Source of the DNA: Oscillospiraceae bacterium
GTDB taxonomy: Bacteria > Bacillota > Clostridia > Oscillospirales > Ruminococcaceae
NCBI GenBank assembly: GCA_018380115.1
Contig: JAGZUF010000011.1
Span: 16,459-80,458 of the forward strand
Length of the DNA stretch: 64,000 nucleotides
Direction: 5' to 3'
Position numbers and translations under genes: made by a program. The notes beneath the pieces were generated by a model. The model saw only the letters and a program-made list of their open reading frames with translations. It ran no database searches and had not been told where the DNA came from. This document shows, in pieces, positions 7,551 through 16,323 of this stretch; position 1 is the first letter of the stretch, and each line of letters opens with the position of its first letter.

Positions 7551-9117
7551 TTTTGCAGCAAAACTGCTGGCGGTGTGCCTTGCGCTTGTGCTGGCTGCCG
7601 GCATGCTGGCCGTGCCTGCAATGGCAACGGGCGCGGCCACGCCTTCCCCAGCCAATTCGACGGTGCCCGGGGGCGGGGGTGAAGATAATGAAGGCGAGGG
7701 CAATAAGGGGGACAATAACAATCCTGGCAGCAATGGCATCACCGGCGGCATGCCATACATCACAGGCTACACTGTTGCGCCGCAGCTGGGCGTTGCGGGC
7801 GAGCTGCAGCGCATCCAGCCCGGGCAGAAGTGCTGCATCATCGTGAGCATCTGCGACCCGCGCTTTACAAAAATGTATGAGGAAAAGGGTGATGCAGCTG
7901 CTGCGGATACCGAAGCGGGAACGCATAATGCTGCGCTGAAAAGCCTAATGGCAAACGCTTTCCCCAACATTAAAATTACATCTACCTACAACTTCGCCTC
8001 GCCCAGCCTGGGCGATATCCAGATAGGCGGCTTTGCCTATGATAAAAAGCTTTCCAGCGGCAATGACTGGACGTCCGGCCCGCTGGAATACCATGTGGCC
8101 TTCAACGACATCACCTACATGGGCGGCTCGAATAAGCTTTCGTTTGATGTCTCCTATTCGGGCCAGCAGGGGCTGGAACTTGTGAACCTTTCGCAGAACA
8201 TCAGCCAGTGCGTGGGCGCCACCAACGTGGAGGGCGGCAAGGCCAGCGCCATTGTGGTGCGCAGCGCCAGCTATGGCGGCGGCAGCGTGGTGGCGGGCCA
8301 GCAGTTCACCCTTACGGCGGATGTGTTCGTCACTGCGGGCACCACCGGCGCAGAGAATGTGGCCGTCAGCCTCACTTTGCCCGAGCAGATTACGGTAGTC
8401 AGCGGCTCGTCGCAGATATTTGTGGGCAACATGGCGGCCGGGGAATCCACCAGCGTGAACTTTCTTTTGAACGCCTCGGCCACGGCCGCGGCGGGCAGCG
8501 CCAACATCACGGTGAACGTGAACGGCAACGCCGCGTCGGACGGCGCGGCCCTCACCACCACCATGCCCATCACGGTGCCCATTGTGCAGCCCGAGCGCTT
8601 TGAAATTTCCCGCACAGATTTCCCGGAAGTGATAAACATGGGCGAAGAGACCTATGGCAGCGTCTCGTTCGTCAACAAGGGCAAGGGCACCATTTACAAT
8701 GTGTCTGCCGAGCTGCGCGGCGAGGGCTTCACCACCTCAGAGGGCAACCAGTTTATTGGAAACGTGAACTCCGGCACGGAGTCCAGCGCCGATTTCACCA
8801 TTTCGCCCACACAGGCGGGCACCCTTAACGCCCAGCTTGTCATTACCTATGAGAACGAGCAGGCCGAAGAGAAAACCATCACCAAGGACCTCACCTTCAC
8901 AGTAGAGGAAATGGTGTTTGACGACCCCGGCATGATGCCCGGCATTGATGACATTCCCACGGAGCCCGCCCAGACGGGCATGCCCGTTTGGGCATGGGCC
9001 GTCATTGCGGTGCTGGCGGCAGGTGTGGCGGCCACTGTGGTGGTTATCGTGCGCAAGAAAATAAAAAAACGCAAAGAGAACGAGAAGCTGATGGAGGACG
9101 ACGATGAAGATATCTGA
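7534..9117 (+). CDS. Secreted, membrane-anchored CARDB/Ig-like subunit of ABC operon
   Basis: The 527-residue protein has a signal peptide (residues 1-31, ending AVPAMA). A low-complexity G/N/E/D linker (about 35-70) follows, then a large extracellular beta-rich region. Residues 240-340 and 345-460 look like two CARDB/NEW3-type Ig-like repeats (VVAGQQFTLTADVF; INMGEETYGSVSFVNKGKG). One transmembrane helix (about 482-505) and a charged cytoplasmic tail (KKIKKRKENEKLMEDDDEDI) end it. It sits between the ATPase and permease genes and overlaps both, by 17 and 14 bases. A role like MacA, as external adaptor or substrate receptor of the transporter, is an inference; it shows no MacA lipoyl/hairpin motif. 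Confidence 0.8.
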   Translation: MKRKNDFAAKLLAVCLALVLAAGMLAVPAMATGAATPSPANSTVPGGGGEDNEGEGNKGDNNNPGSNGITGGMPYITGYTVAPQLGVAGELQRIQPGQKCCIIVSICDPRFTKMYEEKGDAAAADTEAGTHNAALKSLMANAFPNIKITSTYNFASPSLGDIQIGGFAYDKKLSSGNDWTSGPLEYHVAFNDITYMGGSNKLSFDVSYSGQQGLELVNLSQNISQCVGATNVEGGKASAIVVRSASYGGGSVVAGQQFTLTADVFVTAGTTGAENVAVSLTLPEQITVVSGSSQIFVGNMAAGESTSVNFLLNASATAAAGSANITVNVNGNAASDGAALTTTMPITVPIVQPERFEISRTDFPEVINMGEETYGSVSFVNKGKGTIYNVSAELRGEGFTTSEGNQFIGNVNSGTESSADFTISPTQAGTLNAQLVITYENEQAEEKTITKDLTFTVEEMVFDDPGMMPGIDDIPTEPAQTGMPVWAWAVIAVLAAGVAATVVVIVRKKIKKRKENEKLMEDDDEDI

Positions 9118-10570
9118 CCTGCTGAAGCTCAGCACAGATAACCTTCGCCGCCGCAAGGGCCGCACGGCGCTTACCGTCATAGGTGTGGTGGTGGGCACCT
9201 GCGCCATCATTGTGATGATATCGCTTGGCATTGCGCAGAACCAGCGCACGGACGCCATGCTGGAAAGCTGGAGCGACCTTACCCTCATCACCGTGTATAA
9301 CTACACGCAAAGCGCCGAGACGCCTGCGCTGGACGACGACATGGTGGCCCAGTTCCAGGGCATGGAGAACGTGGTGGCGGCCACGCCCATGTATCAGTTC
9401 CAGAACATGAACGCCGAATTGTACGCAGGCAAGAACGACAGGTATTCTTCTTATCTGGACGCAACGGGCATGGACGTTTCCGCCATTGAGGCCATGGGCA
9501 TCGAGCTTGTCAGCGGCAGCTACCTTTCGGGCCAGCAGCTTGGCAAAAACAAGATACCTATCATGGTGGGCGAGCAGGCGGCCTTCAACTTTGAAGACAC
9601 GAAGAAGAGCTACCGCAACCCTAACCGCTACCGCTGGGCCGAAACGGACGAAGACGGCAATATCATCAACGAGCCGTTTTTCGACATCACAAAAGAGCCG
9701 CTTACCCTGCGCATGATATACGACTATGATGAACAGGGCAACCCCAAAACGAGGGATTATGAGCTTGTTGTGGTGGGCGTTATGAAGACGGACTACACCA
9801 AGCAGGGCACTACGGGCATTGTGATGAACATTGAAGATATGCGCCGCCTGGAGGAAGAGTTCAAAAAGCTTTCCAAGGGCACCGGCGTGAGCGGCGGCGG
9901 AACGGTGATCATCGGCGGCAGCGGCACGCAGAAGGTGGAAGGCTACAACCAGGTATATGTAAAGGTGGATGATGTGAACCATGTGGCCGACGCCGAGGCG
10001 GCTATTAAGGCCATTGGCTATGAGACAAGCAGCATGTCGCAGTACCGCGAGGACATGCAGAAGCAGGTGGCGTCGGGCCAGATGATGCTGGGCGGCCTGG
10101 CGGCCGTTTCGCTGCTGGTGGCTGCGCTGAACATTGCCAACACCATGACCATGGCTATTTACGAGCGCACGAAGGAAATTGGCGTCATGAAGGTGCTGGG
10201 CTGCAAACTGTCCAAAATACGCCAGATGTTTCTGATAGAGGCCGGGTTCATCGGCCTTTTGGGCGGCATTGTGGGCGCGGTGCTCAGCCTGCTGCTGAGC
10301 CTTGTGCTGAACAATATCAACACCTGGCTGCAGGCGCTGGCCATGTTTCTTGCGCGCTTCGGCATCGTCCTGCAGATTACCAATGTGGACATTGGCGCGC
10401 TGTTCGGCATGGGCGGCATGGGGGACATGGGCGGTGCGCTCAGCGTTATTCCGCTGTGGCTCATTCTGCTGGCGCTTGTGTTCGCCACAGTGGTGGGCGT
10501 GCTCAGCGGCATTGCCCCGGCCAACCGCGCGGTAAAGATAAGCGCGCTGGAGGCCATTCGCCACGAATGA
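9104..10570 (+). CDS. MacB-type ABC transporter permease (FtsX-like)
   Basis: The 488-residue protein has the MacB_PCD plus FtsX layout. TM1 lies at residues 20-42 (GRTALTVIGVVVGTCAIIVMISLG), an extracellular periplasmic-core-like domain at about 45-325, and three C-terminal helices near 330-350, 375-405 and 445-470. The coupling segment IYERTKEIGVMKVLGC precedes TM3, as in the family. Such transporters are mechanotransducers that act on peptides, lipoproteins or antibiotics outside the membrane rather than pumping through it. It is the last gene of the three-gene operon and ends before the hairpin at 10618. Confidence 0.93.
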   Translation: MKISDLLKLSTDNLRRRKGRTALTVIGVVVGTCAIIVMISLGIAQNQRTDAMLESWSDLTLITVYNYTQSAETPALDDDMVAQFQGMENVVAATPMYQFQNMNAELYAGKNDRYSSYLDATGMDVSAIEAMGIELVSGSYLSGQQLGKNKIPIMVGEQAAFNFEDTKKSYRNPNRYRWAETDEDGNIINEPFFDITKEPLTLRMIYDYDEQGNPKTRDYELVVVGVMKTDYTKQGTTGIVMNIEDMRRLEEEFKKLSKGTGVSGGGTVIIGGSGTQKVEGYNQVYVKVDDVNHVADAEAAIKAIGYETSSMSQYREDMQKQVASGQMMLGGLAAVSLLVAALNIANTMTMAIYERTKEIGVMKVLGCKLSKIRQMFLIEAGFIGLLGGIVGAVLSLLLSLVLNNINTWLQALAMFLARFGIVLQITNVDIGALFGMGGMGDMGGALSVIPLWLILLALVFATVVGVLSGIAPANRAVKISALEAIRHE

Positions 10571-10617
10571 CCGGTGCTTTCTGAAGCAGAGCCCTGCGGG
10601 CACCCTTGGCCGGAACC

Positions 10618-10645
10618 GGCCCAGCGGCGGCCGCGGGGCCTTTTT
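10618..10645 (+). terminator. Terminator of the MacB-like ABC operon
   Basis: A GGCCC-A-GCGGC stem with its complement is followed by five T, 48 bases after the permease stop. Confidence 0.7.
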
Positions 10646-10674
10646 GCAGCCTGCCGCCCCGCCCGCGGCCAGGC

Positions 10675-10703
10675 TTGACGGTGCCCATGGCAGGCCCTAT
10701 AAT
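10675..10703 (+). promoter_or_regulatory. Promoter of csoR-like gene
   Basis: TTGACG and TATAAT are spaced by 17 bases. The palindrome TACCGGTA at 10712-10719 lies just past the likely start site. It does not match the TACCC-N4-GGGTA element seen at 22293, so autoregulation is not evident. Confidence 0.75.
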
Positions 10704-10745
10704 AAACCATATACCGGTAAAGGCATGGCGGGAGGAGGCTGTTTT

Positions 10746-11021
10746 ATGAGACAGTGCATGGATTCGGAAAACCTGCACCGGCGCCTGAAAAAAATTATTG
10801 GGCAGGTGCAGGCCATTGACAGAATGGTGGACGAGGATATTCCCTGTGAGGATATTCTGGCGCAGATAAACGCAGCAAAATCCGCCCTGCACAGGGTGGG
10901 ACAGGTGGTGCTGGAAGGGCATATCAACCACTGTGTGCGCGACGGCATCGAGCACGGAGACGCCGATAAGACCATTCAGAACTTCACAAAGGCTGTGGAA
11001 CGCTTTGCCAATATGACCTGA
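10746..11021 (+). CDS. csoR: CsoR/RcnR-family metal-sensing repressor
   Basis: This is a 91-residue all-helical DUF156 repressor. C34, H59 and C63 reproduce the Cys-x24-His-x3-Cys triad that binds Cu(I) in CsoR (Cys36-His61-Cys65 of the M. tuberculosis protein). The DNA-contacting N-terminal helix has the usual LHRRLKKIIGQVQAIDRMV pattern. Metal binding releases the tetramer from DNA and derepresses efflux genes. The ATG at 10746 has GGGAGGAGG 7 bases upstream. No copper gene is adjacent; matching operators precede the P-type ATPase at 22350, which is its likely target (inference). Confidence 0.88.
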   Translation: MRQCMDSENLHRRLKKIIGQVQAIDRMVDEDIPCEDILAQINAAKSALHRVGQVVLEGHINHCVRDGIEHGDADKTIQNFTKAVERFANMT

Positions 11022-11085
11022 CGCGCCCGCACAGGGCCAGGCTTCAGCTAAGCGGGGGCGTGTGTAAGTTCTGGAAGGGCCTCAT

Positions 11086-11270
11086 GCCGGCGGCCTCTCA
11101 GGAGGCGCGGAGAAAATTCGCCGCTCGCATCACCTGCCCGGCTGCCGGTAGGTGGGCATTGCTTTTTCAGAATTATCCTTTTCCTAACGGCTAAGCTGCT
11201 TTTCGTTTCCCGCTTCGCCTGGGGCTTTTGAAGCGAAAGCTTTTTGCCCTTTCTGGCAGAGTAGGGGGCC
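11086..11270 (+). repeat. Dispersed intergenic repeat, copy B
   Basis: It shares with copy A (1178-1354) the blocks GGCCTCTCA, CACCTGCCC, GGCATTGCTTTTTCA, CGTTTCCCGCTTCGCC and AGCGAAAGCTTTTTGCCC in the same order and spacing. No reading frame is credible. It occupies the 353-base gap between the csoR-like gene and the fusion gene, together with the terminator at 11293. Confidence 0.65.
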
Positions 11271-11292
11271 GTTGCGCTTAAATGAATACTGC

Positions 11293-11336
11293 AAAGCCCA
11301 AGGGCCATGAAATTATGCCATGGCCCTTGGGCTTTT
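11293..11336. terminator. Bidirectional terminator
   Basis: A 17-bp perfect stem (AAAGCCCAAGGGCCATG and its complement) has a 9-base loop and a short T-run on the plus side. It separates the csoR-like gene from the convergent deacetylase-amidase gene. Confidence 0.8.
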
Positions 11337-11374
11337 ACAGTTTTGCGGGCCGCGCCGCAAAGGCGGCCGTCGGC

Positions 11375-12838
11375 CTATGCCTGTGCGATGGGCTGTGTGC
11401 CGAAATAGCGGCAGATGGCCTCGTAATACACGCGCGCGGCGCGCTGGCAGCCCTGCGGCGTGGCCCAGGCCTCGTAATCGCCGCTGTTGGAGAGGAAGCA
11501 CTGCTCGGCCAGAACGGCAGGGCAGGGGGCCTTTTCCAGAATGCCGAAGCTTTTTTCCTCACACACGCGGGTGTCGCTACCGTCTACTATTTTTTTGCTT
11601 TTGCCCTGATAATACACAAAGCGCACGCCCGTCTCGCCGCGCAGGCGGTGGCCGGCGCTGCCCATGCCCTGTGCGATGCACTGGGCAAAGCGGCTGGCCT
11701 CTTCATAATAAGCGCGCCCGGGCGGCGTGGGGTAACACTCGAACCCGTGCGACTGACTGGAGGAATCCAGATTGCCGTGGATGCTTAAAAGCAGGCAGGC
11801 GCCCGCCTGCCCGGCGCGGGCGGCGCGATCTGCAATGGGCGCGTCCTGCCCGTTTTCGCGGCAGCGCACAGGCGTGTAGTTGGCGTCTGCCTCCAGCAGG
11901 GCATACAGGGCGTCTGCCGTTTGTTCGCACATCAAAACCTCATCTGTGGGGCCGGCCGCGCCTGTGTCCATGCCGCCGTGGCCCGCGTCCAGCGCAATGA
12001 CGTGCGGCGAGCCCTGTGCGCAGGGTTGTGCACCCAGCTCATCCAGCGTGCCGAAGGTATAGCCCATTTCTTCCCACTTGGTGAGCAGTTCGTCCAGAAT
12101 GGCGGCGTTGGTGGCGCTGGTGGAATGCAAAAGAACAATGGCGCCCGCATGGGTGCGGGGCAGAAGCTTGGAAAAGGCCTGCTGGACGCTTGGCTGGCTT
12201 TCCTGGTTCCAATCCACATAGGCAAGGCTCCAGAAAATGGTGCGGTAGCCAAGCTCCTCGGCCCAGGCCAGGTTTTCGTCGCTGAATTTGCCTTCCGGCG
12301 GGCGGTAGAATTTCGGCATCTGCTGCCCGGTGGTCTGGTAATAAAGCGCCTCGGTGCTCTGCAGCTCCTGCGTGAACTGCTCTTTGCTCTGCGTGGTCAT
12401 GTCGGGGTGGTGGTTAGTATGGTTGCCCACGGTGTGCCCCTCGGCTGCCATGCGGCGCACAAGGTCCGGATTTTCTTCAATATAGGGCGCCACAACAAAA
12501 AAAGCGCCGGGGGCGTTGTGGTTTTTCAGCGCGTCCAGAATGGCAGGCATATTGCCGTTTTCATAGCCGCAGTCGAACGTCAGGTACAGCCGCTTCTGGC
12601 TTGCGCTGCCGCAGTAATAGGCGCTGTGCTGCGCAAGCTGCCCGGCTGAAAGGTTCGGCACGGGCGGCTCGCCCTCGCCGCCCTGGAACGAAAGCCCCCA
12701 TTCATATTTCTGCGCGCTTACCGCCGCGGGCCAGGCCCACTGAAACAGGGCTGCCCCACCCCATGCCGCGGCCAGCACCAGCAGCATGGCGCAGCACAGC
12801 ACTGCGCGCCCCATCCGCTTCCCCACACACCCGAACAT
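11375..12838 (-). CDS. PdaA-like polysaccharide deacetylase fused to Amidase_3
   Basis: The 487-residue protein has an N-terminal membrane anchor (about residues 9-32), then a NodB-type deacetylase domain (about 65-270). That domain carries all five motifs: LTFDCGYENGN (compare TFDNGYENG of PdaA), GNHTNHHPD, FYRPPEGKFS, the Asp-Trp of AYVDWN, and LLHST. From about 285 an Amidase_3 domain follows with zinc ligands in LDAGHGG, an acidic residue in EVLMCEQ, SIHGN, and the catalytic Glu in AVLAEQCFLS. In Bacillus, CwlD (amidase) and PdaA (deacetylase) are separate proteins making muramic-delta-lactam in spore cortex; here both folds are in one chain. The start at 12838 has GGGGGA upstream; longer frames add only unlikely residues. 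Confidence 0.9.
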   Translation of the reverse strand: MFGCVGKRMGRAVLCCAMLLVLAAAWGGAALFQWAWPAAVSAQKYEWGLSFQGGEGEPPVPNLSAGQLAQHSAYYCGSASQKRLYLTFDCGYENGNMPAILDALKNHNAPGAFFVVAPYIEENPDLVRRMAAEGHTVGNHTNHHPDMTTQSKEQFTQELQSTEALYYQTTGQQMPKFYRPPEGKFSDENLAWAEELGYRTIFWSLAYVDWNQESQPSVQQAFSKLLPRTHAGAIVLLHSTSATNAAILDELLTKWEEMGYTFGTLDELGAQPCAQGSPHVIALDAGHGGMDTGAAGPTDEVLMCEQTADALYALLEADANYTPVRCRENGQDAPIADRAARAGQAGACLLLSIHGNLDSSSQSHGFECYPTPPGRAYYEEASRFAQCIAQGMGSAGHRLRGETGVRFVYYQGKSKKIVDGSDTRVCEEKSFGILEKAPCPAVLAEQCFLSNSGDYEAWATPQGCQRAARVYYEAICRYFGTQPIAQA

Positions 12839-12864
12839 GCCGCCATTCCCCCTTTTGCTGAAAG

Positions 12865-12893
12865 GGTATGATGTGCACGGGGCAAAAAATGCA
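12865..12893 (-). promoter_or_regulatory. Possible sigma-G-type sporulation promoter of the fusion gene
   Basis: On the minus strand TGCATT and CATACC are separated by 17 bases and end 27 bases before the start codon. The B. subtilis forespore consensus is roughly TGAATA-N17/18-CATACTA, so the match is partial. No sigma-A promoter is evident here. Confidence 0.35.
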
Positions 12894-12956
12894 CGGCGCG
12901 CCGGGCGGCTTTTTGGCGGGAAACGGCGTTTTTTGCGCCCGGCAGGCCGTTTTTGC

Positions 12957-12985
12957 TTGAACAACGGGTGGCTTTACGCTATAAT
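12957..12985 (+). promoter_or_regulatory. Promoter of glnS(-gltX)
   Basis: TTGAAC and TATAAT are spaced by 17 bases, 64 bases before the glnS start. Confidence 0.75.
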
Positions 12986-13048
12986 CAAAACATATGGAAC
13001 AAGGCCCGCGCGGCGCGCGGGCACTTCTTGTGGAGGGGAAAGAACGGA

Positions 13049-14719
13049 ATGGAAAAGCCCAGCAACTTTATCACCGAGATCATTGATGAAGACCTTGCGC
13101 GCGGCGCAGTGAAGGAGATACACACGCGTTTCCCACCGGAGCCGAACGGCTATTTGCATATCGGCAGCGTGAAGGCCATCTGGATCAATTGGGGCATTGC
13201 ACAGGCGTACGGCGGCAAGTTCAACCTGCGCTATGACGACACGAATCCCGCGCGCGAGGATGTAGAGTATGTGAACAGCATCCGGGAAGACCTGGAATGG
13301 CTGGGCGCGCACCCGGACGGCGGCGTGTTTTATGGCAGCGATTATTTTGACAAGTGTTATGAGTATGCCGAAAAGCTCATCATGGAGGGCAAGGCATATG
13401 TGGACGATTTGACGCGCGAGGAGATGCAGGCGTACCGCGGCGACGACGCGGGCGTGCCCTCGAAGCCCTCGCCTTACCGCGGGCGCACCCCGCAGGAAAA
13501 TCTGGAGCTGTTCCGGCGCATGCGCGCGGGCGAATTTGCAGACGGAGAAAAGACGCTGCGCGCCAAAATAGACCTTGCCAGCCCCAACATGAACATGCGG
13601 GACCCTGCCATTTACCGCATCAAGCATGTTTCGCACCACCGCCAGGGCGATAAATGGTGCATTTACCCGCTGTACGATTATGCGCACCCCATTCAGGATT
13701 ATCTTGAGGGCATCACGCATTCGCTGTGCAGCCTTGAGTTTGAAAACCACCGCCCGCTGTACGAGTGGGTGATAGAAAACATCGCGGGCGGCGAGTTTCC
13801 AAAGCAGCGCGAGTTTGCCCGCCTGAACATCACCAATACCGTGATGAGCAAGCGCTACCTGCGCGAGCTGGTGGAGCTTGGCATCGTGGACGGCTGGGAC
13901 GACCCGCGCATGCCCACGGTGTGCGGCCTGCGCCGCCGCGGCTACACGCCCGCCAGCCTCATTGATTTTGTGCAGCGCGCGGGCGTGGCCAAGGCAAACA
14001 GCCTGCTGGACGCGCGCATGCTGGAGTTCTGCATCCGCAGCGAGCTGGATGGCACAGCCCTGCGGCGCGTGGCCGTGCTGGAGCCGGTGAAGCTCATCAT
14101 CGACAATTACCCCGCGGGCAAAACAGAGTATTTTGAGCTGCCCAACAACCCGCAGGACGAAACGGCGGGCACGCGCAAAGTGGCCTTCACCGGCGAATGC
14201 TGGATAGACAGGGCCGACTTTGCCGAGGTGCCGCCGCCCAAGTTCAAGCGCCTGCGGCCGGACGGCGAGGTGCGCCTGATGGGGGCGTATATCGTGAAGT
14301 GCACGGGCCTTGAAAAGGACGCCGGGGGCAATGTGACTGCCATCCACTGCACGGCAGACCTTGAGACCGGCTGCGGCATGCCTGCGGACGGGAGGAAGGT
14401 GCGCGGCACTATCCACTGGGTAAGCTGTGCGCACGCGGTGGAAGCCGAGGTACGCCTGTATAACCAGCTGTTCACGCTGGCGGATATGAACGCCATGCCC
14501 GACGGCGCAGATTACAAGGATTACCTGAACCCGGACAGCCTGCAGGTGCTGCGCGGCTGCAAGCTGGAGGCCGCGCTGGAAAATGCGCAGCCGGGCCAGC
14601 GCTTCCAGTTCGTGCGCACAGGCTATTTCACGCCGGATTCTAAAAACCCCGGCGTATTCAACCGCATCGTCACGCTGAAGGACAGCTTTGCAAAGACGAT
14701 GGAGGCAGCCAGGGGCTGA
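13049..14719 (+). CDS. glnS: Glutaminyl-tRNA synthetase
   Basis: It charges tRNA-Gln with glutamine directly. The 556-residue class I enzyme has the HIGH-type motif PPEPNGYLHIGSVKA near residue 36, the DDTNPAREDVEYV block, and the KMSKS-type loop VMSKRYL near 270. The C-terminal half forms the GlnRS anticodon-binding beta-barrels (VFNRIVTLKDSFAK near the end). The ATG at 13049 has GGAGGGGAAAG upstream. Many Firmicutes lack GlnRS and use GatCAB instead, so its presence is notable. The next gene starts 51 bases on and is probably cotranscribed. Confidence 0.97.
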   Translation: MEKPSNFITEIIDEDLARGAVKEIHTRFPPEPNGYLHIGSVKAIWINWGIAQAYGGKFNLRYDDTNPAREDVEYVNSIREDLEWLGAHPDGGVFYGSDYFDKCYEYAEKLIMEGKAYVDDLTREEMQAYRGDDAGVPSKPSPYRGRTPQENLELFRRMRAGEFADGEKTLRAKIDLASPNMNMRDPAIYRIKHVSHHRQGDKWCIYPLYDYAHPIQDYLEGITHSLCSLEFENHRPLYEWVIENIAGGEFPKQREFARLNITNTVMSKRYLRELVELGIVDGWDDPRMPTVCGLRRRGYTPASLIDFVQRAGVAKANSLLDARMLEFCIRSELDGTALRRVAVLEPVKLIIDNYPAGKTEYFELPNNPQDETAGTRKVAFTGECWIDRADFAEVPPPKFKRLRPDGEVRLMGAYIVKCTGLEKDAGGNVTAIHCTADLETGCGMPADGRKVRGTIHWVSCAHAVEAEVRLYNQLFTLADMNAMPDGADYKDYLNPDSLQVLRGCKLEAALENAQPGQRFQFVRTGYFTPDSKNPGVFNRIVTLKDSFAKTMEAARG

Positions 14720-14770
14720 GCCCGTACGCGCCCGCGCGGGCGCAAAAGCGAAACAGAAAGGCGGAACACC

Positions 14771-16228
14771 ATGGAATTCAAACGCGTGAGAACGCGCTTT
14801 GCCCCAAGCCCCACGGGCTATATGCATGTGGGCAACCTGCGCACGGCGCTGTACACCTACCTCACGGCAAAGCATGAGGACGGCACATTCATCCTGCGCA
14901 TCGAAGACACCGACCAGGGCCGTTATGTAGAGGGCGCAGTAGATGTCATTTACAATACCCTGCGCGAAACGGGCCTTGTATGGGACGAGGGCCCGGACGT
15001 GGGCGGCCCTGTGGGCCCCTATGTGCAAAGCCAGCGCATGGGCATGTTTAAGGAATATGCCGAGCAGCTTGTAAAGCTGGGCAAGGCGTATTATTGCTTC
15101 TGTACGGAAGAGCGTCTGGGCGCTTTGCACGAGAGCCAGAAGGCCGCAGGCGAGGCCGTAGGCCATTACGACGGCCGCTGCCGCGAGCTGCCGCCCGAAG
15201 AGGTGCGGCGCCTTTTGGACGCGGGCACGCCGTATGTCATCCGCCAGAAAATGCCCCGGACGGGCAAAACGGCCTTTGACGACCTTGTGTACGGCCATAT
15301 CGAGGTGGAGAATGCAGAGCTGGAGGATCAAATCCTGCTGAAAAGCGACGGCATGCCTACCTATAACTTCGCCAACGTGGTGGACGACCATCTGATGCAT
15401 GTGACGCATGTTATCCGTGGGTCAGAATACCTTTCCAGCGCGCCGAAGTACAACCTTTTGTACGAGGCGTTCGGCTGGCAGGTGCCCACTTACATCCACT
15501 GCCCGCCCGTGATGAAGGACGCGCACACCAAGCTCTCGAAGCGCAACGGCGACGCCAGCTATCAGGACCTTATGGCAAAGGGCTATCTCAGCGAGGCTGT
15601 TTTGAACTACCTGCTTCTGCTTGGGTGGAGCCCGAAGGGCGAGGAGGAGATATTTTCGCTGGAAGAAATGGTGAAGATATGGAACCCGGCCAACATCAAC
15701 AAATCGCCCGCCATCTTCGACACGCAGAAGCTCACGGCCATCAATGCGGCCTATATCCGCGCGCTGCCTGCCGGGGCCTTTATGCAGCTTGCCGCGCCCT
15801 GGCTGGACAAGGCAGTGAAAAGTGAGGTGGACCGCGCCCTGCTGTGTGCGAACCTGCAGCCGCGGTGTGAATTTTTGGGCGATATCCCGCCGCGCGTGGC
15901 CTTTATTGACACGCTGCCGGATTATGAGCTTGATTTGTTCGAGAACAAAAAGCAGAAGACGACGCCCGATACGGCGCGCGAGGCGCTGGCCGCCCTTCTG
16001 GCCGTGCTGGAGCCGCTGCAGCCCTGGAACAAGGACGCTGTTTTTGAAGCCTGCCGGGCAAAGGCCGAGGCTATGGAAAAAAAGAACGGCTGGCTGATGT
16101 ACCCGCTTGGCATTGCGCTGGCGGGCCAGCGCTCTACCCCCGGCGGCGGGACGGACCTAGCCGCCATACTGGGCAAGGAGAAAACCTTGCAGCGCATCCG
16201 CCTGGCGCTGGAAAAGCTGGGCGCCTGA
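14771..16228 (+). CDS. gltX: Glutamyl-tRNA synthetase
   Basis: The 485-residue class I synthetase attaches glutamate to tRNA-Glu. It has the HIGH motif FAPSPTGYMHVGNLRTAL at residues 8-25, RIEDTDQGRYVEGAV, and the KMSKS loop KLSKRNGDASYQDL near 257. The C-terminal helical anticodon domain is complete. GluRS discriminates against tRNA-Gln when it coexists with GlnRS; discrimination here cannot be judged by eye. It follows glnS in the same direction and ends at a clear terminator. Confidence 0.97.
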   Translation: MEFKRVRTRFAPSPTGYMHVGNLRTALYTYLTAKHEDGTFILRIEDTDQGRYVEGAVDVIYNTLRETGLVWDEGPDVGGPVGPYVQSQRMGMFKEYAEQLVKLGKAYYCFCTEERLGALHESQKAAGEAVGHYDGRCRELPPEEVRRLLDAGTPYVIRQKMPRTGKTAFDDLVYGHIEVENAELEDQILLKSDGMPTYNFANVVDDHLMHVTHVIRGSEYLSSAPKYNLLYEAFGWQVPTYIHCPPVMKDAHTKLSKRNGDASYQDLMAKGYLSEAVLNYLLLLGWSPKGEEEIFSLEEMVKIWNPANINKSPAIFDTQKLTAINAAYIRALPAGAFMQLAAPWLDKAVKSEVDRALLCANLQPRCEFLGDIPPRVAFIDTLPDYELDLFENKKQKTTPDTAREALAALLAVLEPLQPWNKDAVFEACRAKAEAMEKKNGWLMYPLGIALAGQRSTPGGGTDLAAILGKEKTLQRIRLALEKLGA

Positions 16229-16241
16229 ATTTAATTTGCAA

Positions 16242-16271
16242 AAAGGGCAGAGGGCGTGCTCTCTGCCCTTT
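16242..16271 (+). terminator. Terminator of glnS-gltX
   Basis: AAAGGGCAGAG and CTCTGCCCTTT form an 11-bp stem with an 8-base loop, 13 bases after the gltX stop. The T-run is short. Confidence 0.7.
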
Positions 16272-16323
16272 GGCGCGCTCGGGCGCGCCGGAAAACGACC
16301 TTTTATGACGGAGGTGCCGCCTT

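Noticed and set aside
11048..11308. 86-codon minus-strand frame (KGKKLSLQKPQAKRE)
   Set aside because: It is the translation of repeat copy B; the matching region of copy A does not keep the frame.
12974..15409. 811-codon open frame on the minus strand
   Set aside because: It is antisense to glnS and gltX, whose motifs are unmistakable, and its own translation shows no family.
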